Shown here: one piece after another, positions 1 through 6,378 of the stretch | Position numbering within the stretch: the first letter of the stretch is position 1 | Layout: each line of letters opens with the position of its first letter | Source of the DNA: Candidatus Argoarchaeum ethanivorans | Lineage (GTDB): Archaea > Halobacteriota > Methanosarcinia > Methanosarcinales > EX4572-44 | DNA length: 9,607 nucleotides | Direction: 5' to 3' | NCBI GenBank assembly: GCA_905067535.1 | Contig: CAJHIR010000040.1 | Location: 1 to 9,607 of the forward strand | Position numbers and translations under genes: made by a program | The notes under the pieces: model-generated | The model's database searches: none | What the model was told of the DNA's origin: nothing | Seen by the model: only the letters and a program-made list of their open reading frames with translations

Positions 1-138
1 TATGGGTATTGGTGTAAGAGTTAGCATTGTCAAGGTGTGTGCAGGAGTCAAGGTTGACAATGCATAAGTTGGCGTTGAAACTGGAGTTTCAGCCTCGTAA
101 TCAATACGGCTGCATAATACACACGCCAAAATATCCAA
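1..138 (-). CDS. Thr/Pro-rich open frame, partial (runs off window edge)
   Basis: A minus-strand frame of 46 codons is open from a TTG at 138 to the window edge. It reads LDILACVLCSRIDYEAETP and then a tail dominated by Thr, Pro, Leu and Ala (STPTYALSTLTPAHTLTMLT). The short hydrophobic stretch with two Cys followed by a Thr/Pro-rich linker resembles the start of an archaeal surface lipoprotein, but the hydrophobic part is too short for a signal peptide and there is no clear ribosome site. An ATG at 171 begins MKRKFF in another frame and stops after ten codons, so this may be the decayed start of a lipoprotein gene. It lies directly downstream of the HEPN gene on the same strand. No family is recognised, and the frame may be non-coding. 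Confidence 0.2.
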   Translation of the reverse strand, partial: MDILACVLCSRIDYEAETPVSTPTYALSTLTPAHTLTMLTLTPIPI

Positions 139-174
139 TGCTACAAATCATAGCAAAAAAATTTCCTTTTCATG

Positions 175-657
175 CTACCATCCTGCTATGTCTCTCGAAG
201 GATTAGACAACTCTATATGGATCTTAATGATTTCTTGTATAGAAAATAATTTTCTCTCATCAACTTCCTTAGCAAGGTCATCTGTAATCTTTAGTTCATC
301 TTTTTTGTCTTGCACGCTTTTACGTTTTTGAAGTTTTATTCCCTCCTTTTGGTTAGATATAATCAGCTCATCGTGTGCAACTCTATTTCTGATATTGTTT
401 ACAAACCTAACAGCTTCAACTATCTTATTAATCCGTTCTTTATCAATATTTTCCTTTTTACAGATTTTTTTAAAAAGCTCAATTTTACGTCCAAATCCCA
501 TGAATTCCACTAAAATTAAATCCTCAAAAACAAATGTTTTATAACTTTGAGGAGAACAAAAATAATTGGATATAAAAAAATCTAATTTGGATTCTATATC
601 GAGCCCCATTCTCAAAATTTCATAACAATTCCTATGAAAGACATGGTCTTTTTCCAT
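175..657 (-). CDS. Stand-alone HEPN-domain protein, putative RNase
   Basis: A 160-residue, mainly helical and lysine-rich protein. The key visible motif is RNRVAH at residues 90-95, an R-x4-H with Asn after the Arg, inside the context VNNIRNRVAHDE. This is the signature of HEPN domains, whose Arg and His line an RNA-cleaving site in a homodimer. Helices before it (about 10-30 and 57-88) fit the four-helix HEPN fold. The charged tail (about 100-135) is probably flexible. The ATG at 657 has GGGGT five bases upstream. The gene starts 41 bp after the lipoprotein stop, so the two probably share the TATA box at 1108-1117. Family knowledge: HEPN proteins act as toxins, anti-phage effectors or RNA-processing factors. 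No partner nucleotidyltransferase adjoins this one; the nearest is mntA, three genes away. The precise family was not recognised. Confidence 0.7.
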   Translation of the reverse strand: MEKDHVFHRNCYEILRMGLDIESKLDFFISNYFCSPQSYKTFVFEDLILVEFMGFGRKIELFKKICKKENIDKERINKIVEAVRFVNNIRNRVAHDELIISNQKEGIKLQKRKSVQDKKDELKITDDLAKEVDERKLFSIQEIIKIHIELSNPSRDIAGW

Positions 658-698
658 TTTTACCCCATGATTTATGCACTACAGATGATAGCAAAGCC

Positions 699-1073
699 TC
701 AGTAAGTTTTAATCTCATTCCCATTACCATTTTCTTTTATCACGGGTCTGGCTTCTTTAGGGTAATAAACGGTATTATAGTTCCCGTTAACTCGGATCAA
801 TGAGGCATCTGCATTAAGTATTCTAATCTTATTATAATTGCCGTTTATATTTATTGTATCGCCAGAGACATCTTGAACCTTATAATTGCCATTTATATTT
901 TGTGTAATTGGTATCGTAGGTTGAACGGATGTCATAATAGGTTGTTCTGGTAATTCTGGAGCTATTATATGTGTTTCTTTTGGTAATGATTGTTCTTCAA
1001 TACATCCAGAAAATGCAACAATAGCGACCAGTAATATTGCTAATGTAATTCTTATTACGATTTTGCTTTTCAT
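699..1073 (-). CDS. Small secreted lipoprotein with NGNY repeats (DUF3060-like)
   Basis: A 124-residue protein with a classic lipoprotein leader: MKSK, a hydrophobic core (about residues 5-20), then the lipobox FSGC with Cys24 as the predicted lipid-attached residue. After a Pro-rich linker (30-58) comes an Asn/Gly-rich region with NGNY at 61-64, 77-80 and 96-99 and a final NGNGN at 115-119. Spacing of 16-19 residues with alternating Ile/Val/Asn resembles a short beta-solenoid of the DUF3060 type; that assignment is by pattern only. It is probably anchored on the outer face of the cytoplasmic membrane. A GTG at 1082 could add three residues, but the ATG at 1073 is preferred because GTGGT lies just upstream at usual spacing. 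The same ten bases GGTAAAAATG precede this start and the downstream HEPN start. The TATA box at 1108-1117 fits a leader of about 14 nt. Function unknown. Confidence 0.7.
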   Translation of the reverse strand: MKSKIVIRITLAILLVAIVAFSGCIEEQSLPKETHIIAPELPEQPIMTSVQPTIPITQNINGNYKVQDVSGDTININGNYNKIRILNADASLIRVNGNYNTVYYPKEARPVIKENGNGNEIKTY

Positions 1074-1107
1074 TTTTACCACTTCTTACCAATATGTTCT
1101 TTCTTAT

Positions 1108-1117
1108 CTTATATAAG
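1108..1117 (-). promoter_or_regulatory. TATA box of lipoprotein-HEPN unit
   Basis: CTTATATAAG is a palindromic match to the archaeal TATA consensus. Its centre is about 40 bp upstream of the lipoprotein ATG at 1073, which predicts transcription starting near 1087 and a leader of about 14 nt that still holds the ribosome site. Being palindromic it could also work to the right, but no plus-strand gene follows. Confidence 0.55.
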
Positions 1118-1220
1118 TCAACCACTCCATAATAAAAGCATCTGGGAGTTGTATTCAGTAGCTAACATCTTAAATAACCAAAACTATCAAACAGAGTCCT
1201 CATTCACGCCCTGCAGGTAG

Positions 1221-1249
1221 TAATCTGTAATCTGGAATGAACCGTTCAT
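1221..1249. repeat. Tandem heptamer and palindrome abutting hepT stop
   Basis: TAATCTG is repeated twice in tandem (1221-1234). Three bases later comes ATGAACCGTTCAT (1237-1249), with six-base arms around one central base. Its last base is also part of the hepT stop codon. A one-base loop is poor for an RNA hairpin, so a protein-binding or end-processing site is as likely as a terminator. No T-run follows on the minus strand. Confidence 0.3.
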
Positions 1250-1614
1250 CACTCCTCTTCTAATGTTTTTTCAGATTTCAAAACTTTTACAACCTGTTTC
1301 TCGAATGATGGAATATTATTTCTCACAGTGTCCCATACAGCTTCTAAGTCAATCCCAAAATAATCATGGATTAAGATGTCTCTAAAGCCTGCAGCTTCTT
1401 TCCATTCTACATCGGCATATTTCAGCCTTATCTTTTCCGGAATCTTTTTTACAGCTTCACCAATTATTTCAAAGTTTCTTATAACAGCATCAACAGCCAT
1501 GTCATTTTCGCAAAATTCCTCAAAAGAGCCGTTACTTGTATATCTTTCTATCTTTTCAATGCAAGTTAAGATGTCTTCTATAAAAAGTATGTAATCCCTT
1601 CTATGTTTAGACAT
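1249..1614 (-). CDS. hepT: HepT-like HEPN toxin (DUF86 family)
   Basis: A 121-residue all-helical protein matching HepT/DUF86. RNFEIIGEAVKKIP at residues 46-59 is a family hallmark, and RDILIHDY at 78-85 is the R-x4-H-x-Y active motif (Arg78, His83, Tyr85). Established for the family: HepT is a ribonuclease toxin, and its partner MntA neutralises it by adding AMP units to the motif Tyr. Both the catalytic residues and Tyr85 are intact here. The frame could open at a GTG at 1626, but the ATG at 1614 is chosen because GAGGT sits at good distance before it and the start MSKHRRDY suits the family. It overlaps mntA by 8 bp, so the two are translationally coupled with the antitoxin made first. Confidence 0.9.
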   Translation of the reverse strand: MSKHRRDYILFIEDILTCIEKIERYTSNGSFEEFCENDMAVDAVIRNFEIIGEAVKKIPEKIRLKYADVEWKEAAGFRDILIHDYFGIDLEAVWDTVRNNIPSFEKQVVKVLKSEKTLEEE

Positions 1615-1900
1615 ATTCAACCTCACTAAAAATCCGTTCTCTCAGCCTTGATTTAACTGCATTTTTTATCACAAGGTCAACTTTTCTCTCAAGAAGCTCT
1701 TCAAGGTAATATTTTAATCTCATATAATTAAAAAAGTCCTTGTGTCCTTTCTCAAATTCAACAAGAACGTCTATATCACTGCTTGCGGTCTGTTCTCCTC
1801 TAATAAATGAACCAAATATCCCCACTTCTCTAATATGAAAAACCCTCTTTATGTAAACTTTTTTCTCTTCCAATTTTCCTTTTATCTTGTCAGCACCCAT
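1607..1900 (-). CDS. mntA: MntA-like nucleotidyltransferase antitoxin
   Basis: A 97-residue minimal nucleotidyltransferase. GSF at 30-32 and DID at 42-44 form the G-S-x10-D-x-D motif that binds nucleotide and metal, and Asp75 in KVDLV is the likely third acidic residue. The length is typical of stand-alone antitoxin nucleotidyltransferases. Known role of the family: it transfers AMP to the Tyr of the partner HepT and silences it. The gene precedes and overlaps hepT by 8 bp. The ATG at 1900 follows GAGGAG at ideal spacing, and a TATA box at 1947-1954 supplies a promoter about 50 bp upstream. All three acidic residues are present, so the pair looks functional. Confidence 0.9.
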   Translation of the reverse strand: MGADKIKGKLEEKKVYIKRVFHIREVGIFGSFIRGEQTASSDIDVLVEFEKGHKDFFNYMRLKYYLEELLERKVDLVIKNAVKSRLRERIFSEVEYV

Positions 1901-1946
1901 TTTGTCTCCTCTCTTTTTTCACTTATTACTCCATCGTTTTCTCATG

Positions 1947-1954
1947 TATTTAAA
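1947..1954 (-). promoter_or_regulatory. TATA box of mntA-hepT operon
   Basis: Read on the minus strand it is TTTAAATA, close to the archaeal consensus, preceded by a purine-rich AATAGG that could serve as the transcription factor B element. Transcription would start near 1925, giving a leader of about 25 nt before the mntA ATG. Confidence 0.5.
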
Positions 1955-2146
1955 CCTATTTTCCTCCTACCCATCACCCATTATGAACGGCTGCGCCGTC
2001 TTGTCACGGGTTGGGCTTCCTGTAGTTCGTGATTAATTTCAATGTGATTCTACTTAAGGATGGACTAACGCAGGATCGATTAAAACCTCTCTGTGCTCCC
2101 TGTGGTTGAATTATTCTGACTCTATCAAGTTTACATTGTTGAGGCA
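1955..2146. other. Intergenic DNA between cofC and the toxin-antitoxin operon
   Basis: No credible reading frame. It contains a GC-rich patch (about 1985-2030) in otherwise AT-rich DNA. ACGGC-TGC-GCCGT at 1987-1999 makes a perfect 5-bp triloop hairpin, and CCGT/ACGG (1996-2009) offers an alternative stem. Further right is the CACAGAG-type motif at 2082-2107. The segment lies 3' of cofC and 5' of mntA, so it may terminate the cofC transcript. The patch could also be a remnant of a mobile or repeated element. Confidence 0.45.
2082..2107 (-). repeat. CACAGAG-type dispersed repeat motif
   Basis: On the minus strand it reads AACCACAGGGAGCACAGAGA followed by GGTTTT. The wording ACCACAGrGA-GCACAGAGA resembles a short dispersed intergenic motif I recall from many bacterial and archaeal genomes. 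It lies about 40 bp beyond the cofC stop and runs into a short T-run, so it could act as a transcript end. The assignment is by recollection of pattern only. Confidence 0.3.
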
Positions 2147-2782
2147 CTACTTACGATATAGCCCAACCACGCCATCTTTTAGCACATAAAATCCCCACTG
2201 TTTAAGAAGTTGTGAAGCACTGCCAGTTCCATGTATCAGCAGTTCAATCAAATCAGAAGGTTCATCCATATCACAGCTAAGATAAAATGAGTCGTATACA
2301 TGCCCAGTTAAGTTGTGTTTCCTTGCTATCCTGATGTGATCAAGGAAACTTGTTCCATAATAATCCACGTGGAACGAGGCAGGGTTTTTGATATACAACA
2401 CATTTGTGCCTCCACCACTTCCCGGTGCAATAACGATATCTTCGTCTCGATTGTTAATGTGTGTGATATGCTCTGCTGTTAACAACGGCACATCAGACAT
2501 GACAATAAGTATACCCGGAGGAGGCTTATGGTAAGATGCCATTCCAGAGAGATATTCGTTTAATACATCATTCAAGCCGATATCAGAATAGATAACGTTT
2601 GCATCAACGTCAAGCTGCTTTATTCCTGTTGAAATAATGTCAACTTCTACGTTACACCTGTTAAGTGTAGCGACAACGTCAGTTAACATGGTATATGCAA
2701 GCTGCTCTCGCTCTCGTAAGCTCAATACTGATGAAAGCCGTGTTTTGCAGTTTTGTTTTTTAAATGGTATAACTGCTCTCAT
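2147..2782 (-). CDS. cofC: 2-phospho-L-lactate guanylyltransferase
   Basis: A 211-residue cytoplasmic enzyme of coenzyme F420 synthesis. It activates 2-phospholactate (or a phosphoenolpyruvate-type substrate in some lineages) with GTP, and the product is joined to Fo by CofD. Family motifs are all present: MRAVIPFK at the start with Lys13-Thr-Arg in the nucleotide-binding loop, MSDVPLL at 95-101, IAPGSGGGTN at 118-127, YYGTSFLDH at 141-149 and the metal-site DMDEPSDL at 171-178. The length matches the family. Its ATG overlaps the methyltransferase stop as ATGA, and GGAAGAG lies before the start inside that gene, so the two are translationally coupled. No other F420 gene is in the window. Confidence 0.95.
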   Translation of the reverse strand: MRAVIPFKKQNCKTRLSSVLSLREREQLAYTMLTDVVATLNRCNVEVDIISTGIKQLDVDANVIYSDIGLNDVLNEYLSGMASYHKPPPGILIVMSDVPLLTAEHITHINNRDEDIVIAPGSGGGTNVLYIKNPASFHVDYYGTSFLDHIRIARKHNLTGHVYDSFYLSCDMDEPSDLIELLIHGTGSASQLLKQWGFYVLKDGVVGLYRK

Positions 2783-3813
2783 ATCTCTTCCTTTTGCACT
2801 TTTTCACAGACCACTGCAGTATTGTTGCATCTAAATAAATGTACTGTTTTATCTCCTGATAGTTCTTCTTCAAACATGTTTCGCATGTTCCAGTATTTTA
2901 AAGGTTCAATCTGGAATCGAAGGACCACTTTTTTAGCATTGCTTTTAACCAGTGCCTTTTTTATTTTGTCAGGTTTAAAATCTGTTATGTAGATTATACG
3001 ATAACAGTCTTTTAAAAACGAAAACGATGGATGCGGGAGGCTATCAGATGTGATCAGTGTACGTGTTTTACCAGAGTAATAGACTGCTGCGTCTGCAGGC
3101 AGGTACTCGTTAAGTTCTCCAAGAAGCCCTGCATGCACTACTGATGGCTGTGGCTCAAAGATAAAATCTCGAAGGGTTGGGGTTTTGTCGATTGGTTGCA
3201 CAGGTTTTGATTCAAGTCTTGCCCCTTCTGGCAGTACAACTGCTGAACGATCACACTTTTTAAGACTTCCAAGATACACAGTAAATCGATTAAGCTGGCT
3301 ATTTAAGGACAAGTACTCGCGCTCGCAGTCAAAGAATATTTTTTCAGGATTGATTTTTGGTGGCAGGTGAAATGCCATTTTGTCTGTGATGTGCCGATAT
3401 TTCCTGATTACTTCAAGGACTGGCGGGCGAGAGCCTTCAAGTCTACGCTCTTTTTCTTGCAGCAGGCGAGCCGGGTCAGAGAAAATGATATCGACATCAG
3501 AAAGCCGTTTGATAACATTATCGGACAGTGCATCAGCAAGTATAAATTCAATATTTGATACGCCATATAAACGAGCATTTTCCCTTGCATAGTTAAATCG
3601 CTCGCTATCAATCTCAACAGCATATACTTTTGTGCACTGCTTTGCAAAGAAGATTGCCTGTATGCCAATACCACAACCAAGATCTGCAATTGTGTGTGTT
3701 CTCAATCGGCTGGCTATGTACTCTGCAACGATTTCAGGCGTTGCGAGCCGCGTGCCGTACTGGTTTGAATGAACTTGCTTTGTAAATTTGAGAGTGTGTT
3801 TATCGCGAGTCAT
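2779..3813 (-). CDS. Class I SAM-dependent methyltransferase with THUMP-like C-terminal domain
   Basis: A 344-residue protein. Residues 40-120 are a Rossmann methyltransferase: DLGCGIG (44-50) binds S-adenosylmethionine, VEID (66-69) holds its ribose, ILADA (91-95) contacts adenine, and SDPARL (112-117) takes the place of the catalytic (N/D)PP(Y/F) motif. The C-terminal half (from about residue 160: CEREYLSLNSQLN, LYLG-like, then an RxRIIYI-type strand) resembles the THUMP_like domain in bacterial methyltransferases with a DPAR motif. RNA modification, of tRNA or rRNA, is therefore likely but unproven. An in-frame TGA lies five codons upstream, so the ATG at 3813 is the first possible start. 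It has no visible ribosome site, suggesting a leaderless message or dependence on upstream translation. It overlaps cofC by 4 bp and lies 63 bp after dphB. The substrate is unknown. Confidence 0.8.
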   Translation of the reverse strand: MTRDKHTLKFTKQVHSNQYGTRLATPEIVAEYIASRLRTHTIADLGCGIGIQAIFFAKQCTKVYAVEIDSERFNYARENARLYGVSNIEFILADALSDNVIKRLSDVDIIFSDPARLLQEKERRLEGSRPPVLEVIRKYRHITDKMAFHLPPKINPEKIFFDCEREYLSLNSQLNRFTVYLGSLKKCDRSAVVLPEGARLESKPVQPIDKTPTLRDFIFEPQPSVVHAGLLGELNEYLPADAAVYYSGKTRTLITSDSLPHPSFSFLKDCYRIIYITDFKPDKIKKALVKSNAKKVVLRFQIEPLKYWNMRNMFEEELSGDKTVHLFRCNNTAVVCEKVQKEEI

Positions 3814-3876
3814 GGTACAGTAGAAATTTCAAAAATGGCAATCGTGAACTTGGACCAAAAGGAAATCCGGAAAAGG

Positions 3877-4716
3877 TCAATGTGCATGATTTTCCGATAC
3901 CGAATCCTGGCAAAGTGAATCCTTGTGGTGATTAAGAATATTTCCCGGGGCATCTGCAAAGGCTACAAGGGCTTCTGCTTCTATAAAATGAAGATTTGCC
4001 GTTATGCACAATATGTGCAGAGGATCTCCAAAATCTGTGTGTTTCAGGTTTTCAAGATAGTCTGCTTTAACTACTGGTGCGAAAGAGCCTGCTCTTGCGA
4101 TTCCCACACCAATACAGTTCGAGATTGCTTCACCGCCTATTTCTTCTTCTACCTGCAACAGCAATTCAATTCCCTCTCTTATGCTCATGCATCCAATATT
4201 TTTATCTATGTCAAGAAATATTAGTGTGTGCAGATTGTTTTTCTGGTTGATTTTGATCGTATCGTAAGGTGTATGAGATCTGATGATTTTTTCTTTTCGA
4301 GTATAAGGATGTGGTATTGTTGCTGATTTTCCAAATCGGTAGTTTTGAAGACCAGAGAGCCCGCAGACTGCTGAAATTATGGATGCCCCATGAATGATCT
4401 GTGTACCAATTCCAAGTTTTTTTGCTCTTAACCGGAGATCGATGTGGGTAGTTGAAACCATTGCATCGCCGCCTGTTAGAAACACGATGCTCTGATCGAT
4501 TGCATCTTTTAGCCACCAGTTGTTTGTTTCAACGTCTTCCCGCTCCAAAAGGTGAACTTTTTTGCCATAGAGCTTCTCAAGCTGCTTGATGTTTGTACCA
4601 GTAAAGAGTGAAGTGTAGCATTCAAGGTACACCTTATCAGCACTTCGTATTGCTTCAAGTCCCCTCAAGCTTACGTCTTTTTCATCGGACAGTCCAAGTC
4701 CTATAAATGTCAGCAT
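3877..4716 (-). CDS. dphB: Diphthine synthase
   Basis: A 279-residue methylase of the tetrapyrrole-methylase (Dph5) fold. It uses S-adenosylmethionine to trimethylate the amino group of the modified His of elongation factor 2, the second step of diphthamide synthesis. Visible features: LTFIGLGLSDEKD at the N-terminus (SAM loop), GGDAMVSTTHIDLRLRAKKL (about 81-100), HGASIISAVCGLSGLQNYRFG and the C-terminal block GIARAGS with DFGDPLHIL and LHFIEAEAL. The usual GDPMVATTH reads GDAMVSTTH here, a mild change. After the conserved end a hydrophilic tail of about 22 residues makes it slightly long. It starts 1 bp after the cfbB/cbiA stop with GAGGGA upstream of the ATG. A 7-bp inverted repeat (3868-3874/3890-3896) spans its end and, read on the minus strand, is followed by T-rich DNA, so it may be a weak terminator. 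Confidence 0.95.
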   Translation of the reverse strand: MLTFIGLGLSDEKDVSLRGLEAIRSADKVYLECYTSLFTGTNIKQLEKLYGKKVHLLEREDVETNNWWLKDAIDQSIVFLTGGDAMVSTTHIDLRLRAKKLGIGTQIIHGASIISAVCGLSGLQNYRFGKSATIPHPYTRKEKIIRSHTPYDTIKINQKNNLHTLIFLDIDKNIGCMSIREGIELLLQVEEEIGGEAISNCIGVGIARAGSFAPVVKADYLENLKHTDFGDPLHILCITANLHFIEAEALVAFADAPGNILNHHKDSLCQDSVSENHAH

Positions 4717-4717
4717 G

Positions 4718-6064
4718 TCATTCCCTCTTGTATTTTTTGCATTGTTCTATGAATCCGTCAAATGGTGTGTTTGAAGGATGTATGTGGGTATAACTTGCAA
4801 GTGTGCGTTCATAGATCAGCCCGTCAAACCCATTACTCACACCTTTTCCACGCTTCATTTCATAAGCAAATCGTTGGTCGTGCTCACAGCTTGTTGTAGA
4901 GTAATGAAACTCATGTCCAAGCAATGTCGCACCTTTTTTTGTTAGAATATTATCGTTTATGGTGTGTGCATTTGTATAGCCAAGAGCCTGCAAGCGTCCC
5001 GTCATCTTACTCATAACATCGAATACACCACACATCGAATAGGTGTTGTGCTCAATTTCCAGTGTTTTGCCAAGGTATAACAGTGCACCACATTCGCCAT
5101 AGATCGGCATCCCATCACAAGCAGCTTTTTTTATCTGCTCTCGCACGCCAGATCCTGCAAGCGCTTCTGCATACAGTTCTGGGTACCCGCCTCCAAGGTA
5201 TAGTCCATCCACATCCGGAAGCTCTTCTTTCATTGGACTGAAGAATTCAAGCTGTGCATACCTTCGCAGGTGATCAAAAGTATCATGGTAATAAAAGCAG
5301 AAGCTCTCATCAAAAGCGATGCCGATAGTCACATCACGAACCTGTGAAGCCGCATCTTCTTTTTCTACTGCTACCTCCTGCGTGTCTGCTGTTTTTGCAA
5401 TTTCCAGAAGCTGTTTCAGATCTACATGCTCTCTTATGATTCTTGCAAGCTGCTGCGCTTCCGAAGAAGCTGTTGTTTCGTATGCCATGTGCAAACCAAG
5501 ATGCCGTGAAGGTGTGTGGATTTGAGGATTCTTTGGAACTGCCCCAATAACCGGGATTTTGATGTGTGCTTTTCGCAGTGCTTCTATGATTATTTCTGTG
5601 TGTCGGGGGCTTCCGACTCTATTGAGGATTATTCCGCTAAGAGTAAGTTGTGGGTCAAAGCTTGCATACCCGTTTATCACAGCAGCAGCACTCTGCCCCA
5701 TCCCTTTTGCATCAACCACAAGGATTACTGGTAGGTGCAGTGTTTTGGCAACATGTGCTGTGCTTGCAAGTTCTCCTTCAAGACCATCGAATAATCCCAT
5801 GACACCTTCCACAACAGCAATATCAGCGTCTGATGCAGCACGGTTAAACGAAACGATTACACCATGTTCTCCCATCATATACGTGTCAAGATTGCGTGAA
5901 GCCCGGTTCGTTATAGCTGTGTGGTGTGTTGGATCAATAAAATCCGGTCCGACTTTAAATGCCTGCACAGTGTGGTCCTGTGATAATGCTGCCATGATGC
6001 CTGTGGCTATCGTTGTCTTACCACTACCACTACTGGTGCCTGCAATAATTATTCCTGGAATCAT
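4718..6064 (-). CDS. cfbB: Tetrapyrrole a,c-diamide synthase (CfbB/CbiA family)
   Basis: A 448-residue ATP- and glutamine-dependent amidase that converts the a and c acetate side chains of a corrin or sirohydrochlorin ring to amides. The N-terminal ATPase has the P-loop GTSSGSGKTT (9-18), KVGPDFIDP (37-45) and EGVMGLFDG (86-94). The C-terminal glutaminase has LGGGYPE (290-296), the nucleophile Cys325 in YGECGALLYL and His427 in THIH. The domain order and length fit the family. CfbB, acting on Ni-sirohydrochlorin for coenzyme F430, and CbiA, acting on cobyrinate for cobamides, are hard to separate by eye. CfbB is preferred only because the window looks methanogen-like; no cbi or other cfb gene is near. 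The ATG at 6064 follows GAAGGT. It is the first gene of the minus-strand operon, 1 bp before dphB. Confidence 0.9.
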   Translation of the reverse strand: MIPGIIIAGTSSGSGKTTIATGIMAALSQDHTVQAFKVGPDFIDPTHHTAITNRASRNLDTYMMGEHGVIVSFNRAASDADIAVVEGVMGLFDGLEGELASTAHVAKTLHLPVILVVDAKGMGQSAAAVINGYASFDPQLTLSGIILNRVGSPRHTEIIIEALRKAHIKIPVIGAVPKNPQIHTPSRHLGLHMAYETTASSEAQQLARIIREHVDLKQLLEIAKTADTQEVAVEKEDAASQVRDVTIGIAFDESFCFYYHDTFDHLRRYAQLEFFSPMKEELPDVDGLYLGGGYPELYAEALAGSGVREQIKKAACDGMPIYGECGALLYLGKTLEIEHNTYSMCGVFDVMSKMTGRLQALGYTNAHTINDNILTKKGATLLGHEFHYSTTSCEHDQRFAYEMKRGKGVSNGFDGLIYERTLASYTHIHPSNTPFDGFIEQCKKYKRE

Positions 6065-6122
6065 AACATAACCTTCGGTGTATGGATAATGCGGAAAAAC
6101 ACAATCATCACGAACAGATAAG

Positions 6123-6140
6123 ATAGATATCTATAAAAAG
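6123..6140 (-). promoter_or_regulatory. Putative promoter and operator of the cfbB operon
   Basis: On the minus strand CTTTTTATAG (6140-6131) is a plausible TATA box. It would place transcription start near 6110 and give a leader of about 45 nt. ATAGATATCTAT at 6123-6134 is a perfect 12-bp palindrome overlapping its downstream edge, where a repressor would block the basal factors. An alternative TATA-like run lies at 6178-6188. Confidence 0.35.
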
Positions 6141-6297
6141 ATAAAAAAGTATCGCAAACATGCACAAAACACACAGGTATAAAATATCTCCAGTGCATAG
6201 TCAAACTACTGTCTCAACAATTTAATTTTTAGACGGGATACCTGTACATTTCTCGTAAGCATTCTCACTCCTTGAAGAAATGTTACAAAAGAGGTGG

Positions 6298-6360
6298 GTG
6301 AGTGAGCGGATATTGGGAGTGGGGGTTAGAATATTAAAAAAAGTTTTCCCGCTCACTCAC
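6298..6360. repeat. Perfect 12-bp inverted repeat with 39-bp spacer
   Basis: GTGAGTGAGCGG (6298-6309) is exactly complementary to CCGCTCACTCAC (6349-6360). The arms stand out as GC-rich in AT-rich DNA. The left arm region GGTGGGTGA (6293-6301) can instead pair with TCACCCACC (6473-6481). No target-site duplication or transposase accompanies it. It could be an operator pair, an RNA stem or a relic of a small element. Confidence 0.6.
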
Positions 6361-6378
6361 ATTTGTGTACTATTTAAT

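Noticed and set aside
150..171. Single frameshift in the T7 tract as explanation of the broken lipoprotein start
   Set aside because: Adding one T meets TGA at once, while removing one T gives a frame that stops about 17 codons later, so no one-base change joins the ATG to the long open frame.
310..513. 67-codon plus-strand frame opposite the HEPN gene
   Set aside because: Antisense shadow of a gene with a recognisable motif; the Phe/Asn/Leu-rich product reflects the complementary AT-rich codons.
3834..3917. Short plus-strand frame (27 codons) across the dphB-methyltransferase gap
   Set aside because: Too short, partly antisense to dphB, no ribosome site and no recognisable content.
5559..6071. 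170-codon plus-strand open frame opposite cfbB
   Set aside because: It lies wholly antisense to a clearly coding gene, its composition is that of a shadow frame (Ser, Ala, Pro rich, no domain), and it has no promoter or ribosome site.
6298..6360. Inverted repeat as ends of an insertion sequence or MITE
   Set aside because: The spacer is only 39 bp, no transposase is near and no flanking target duplication is visible, so it is reported as a plain inverted repeat.
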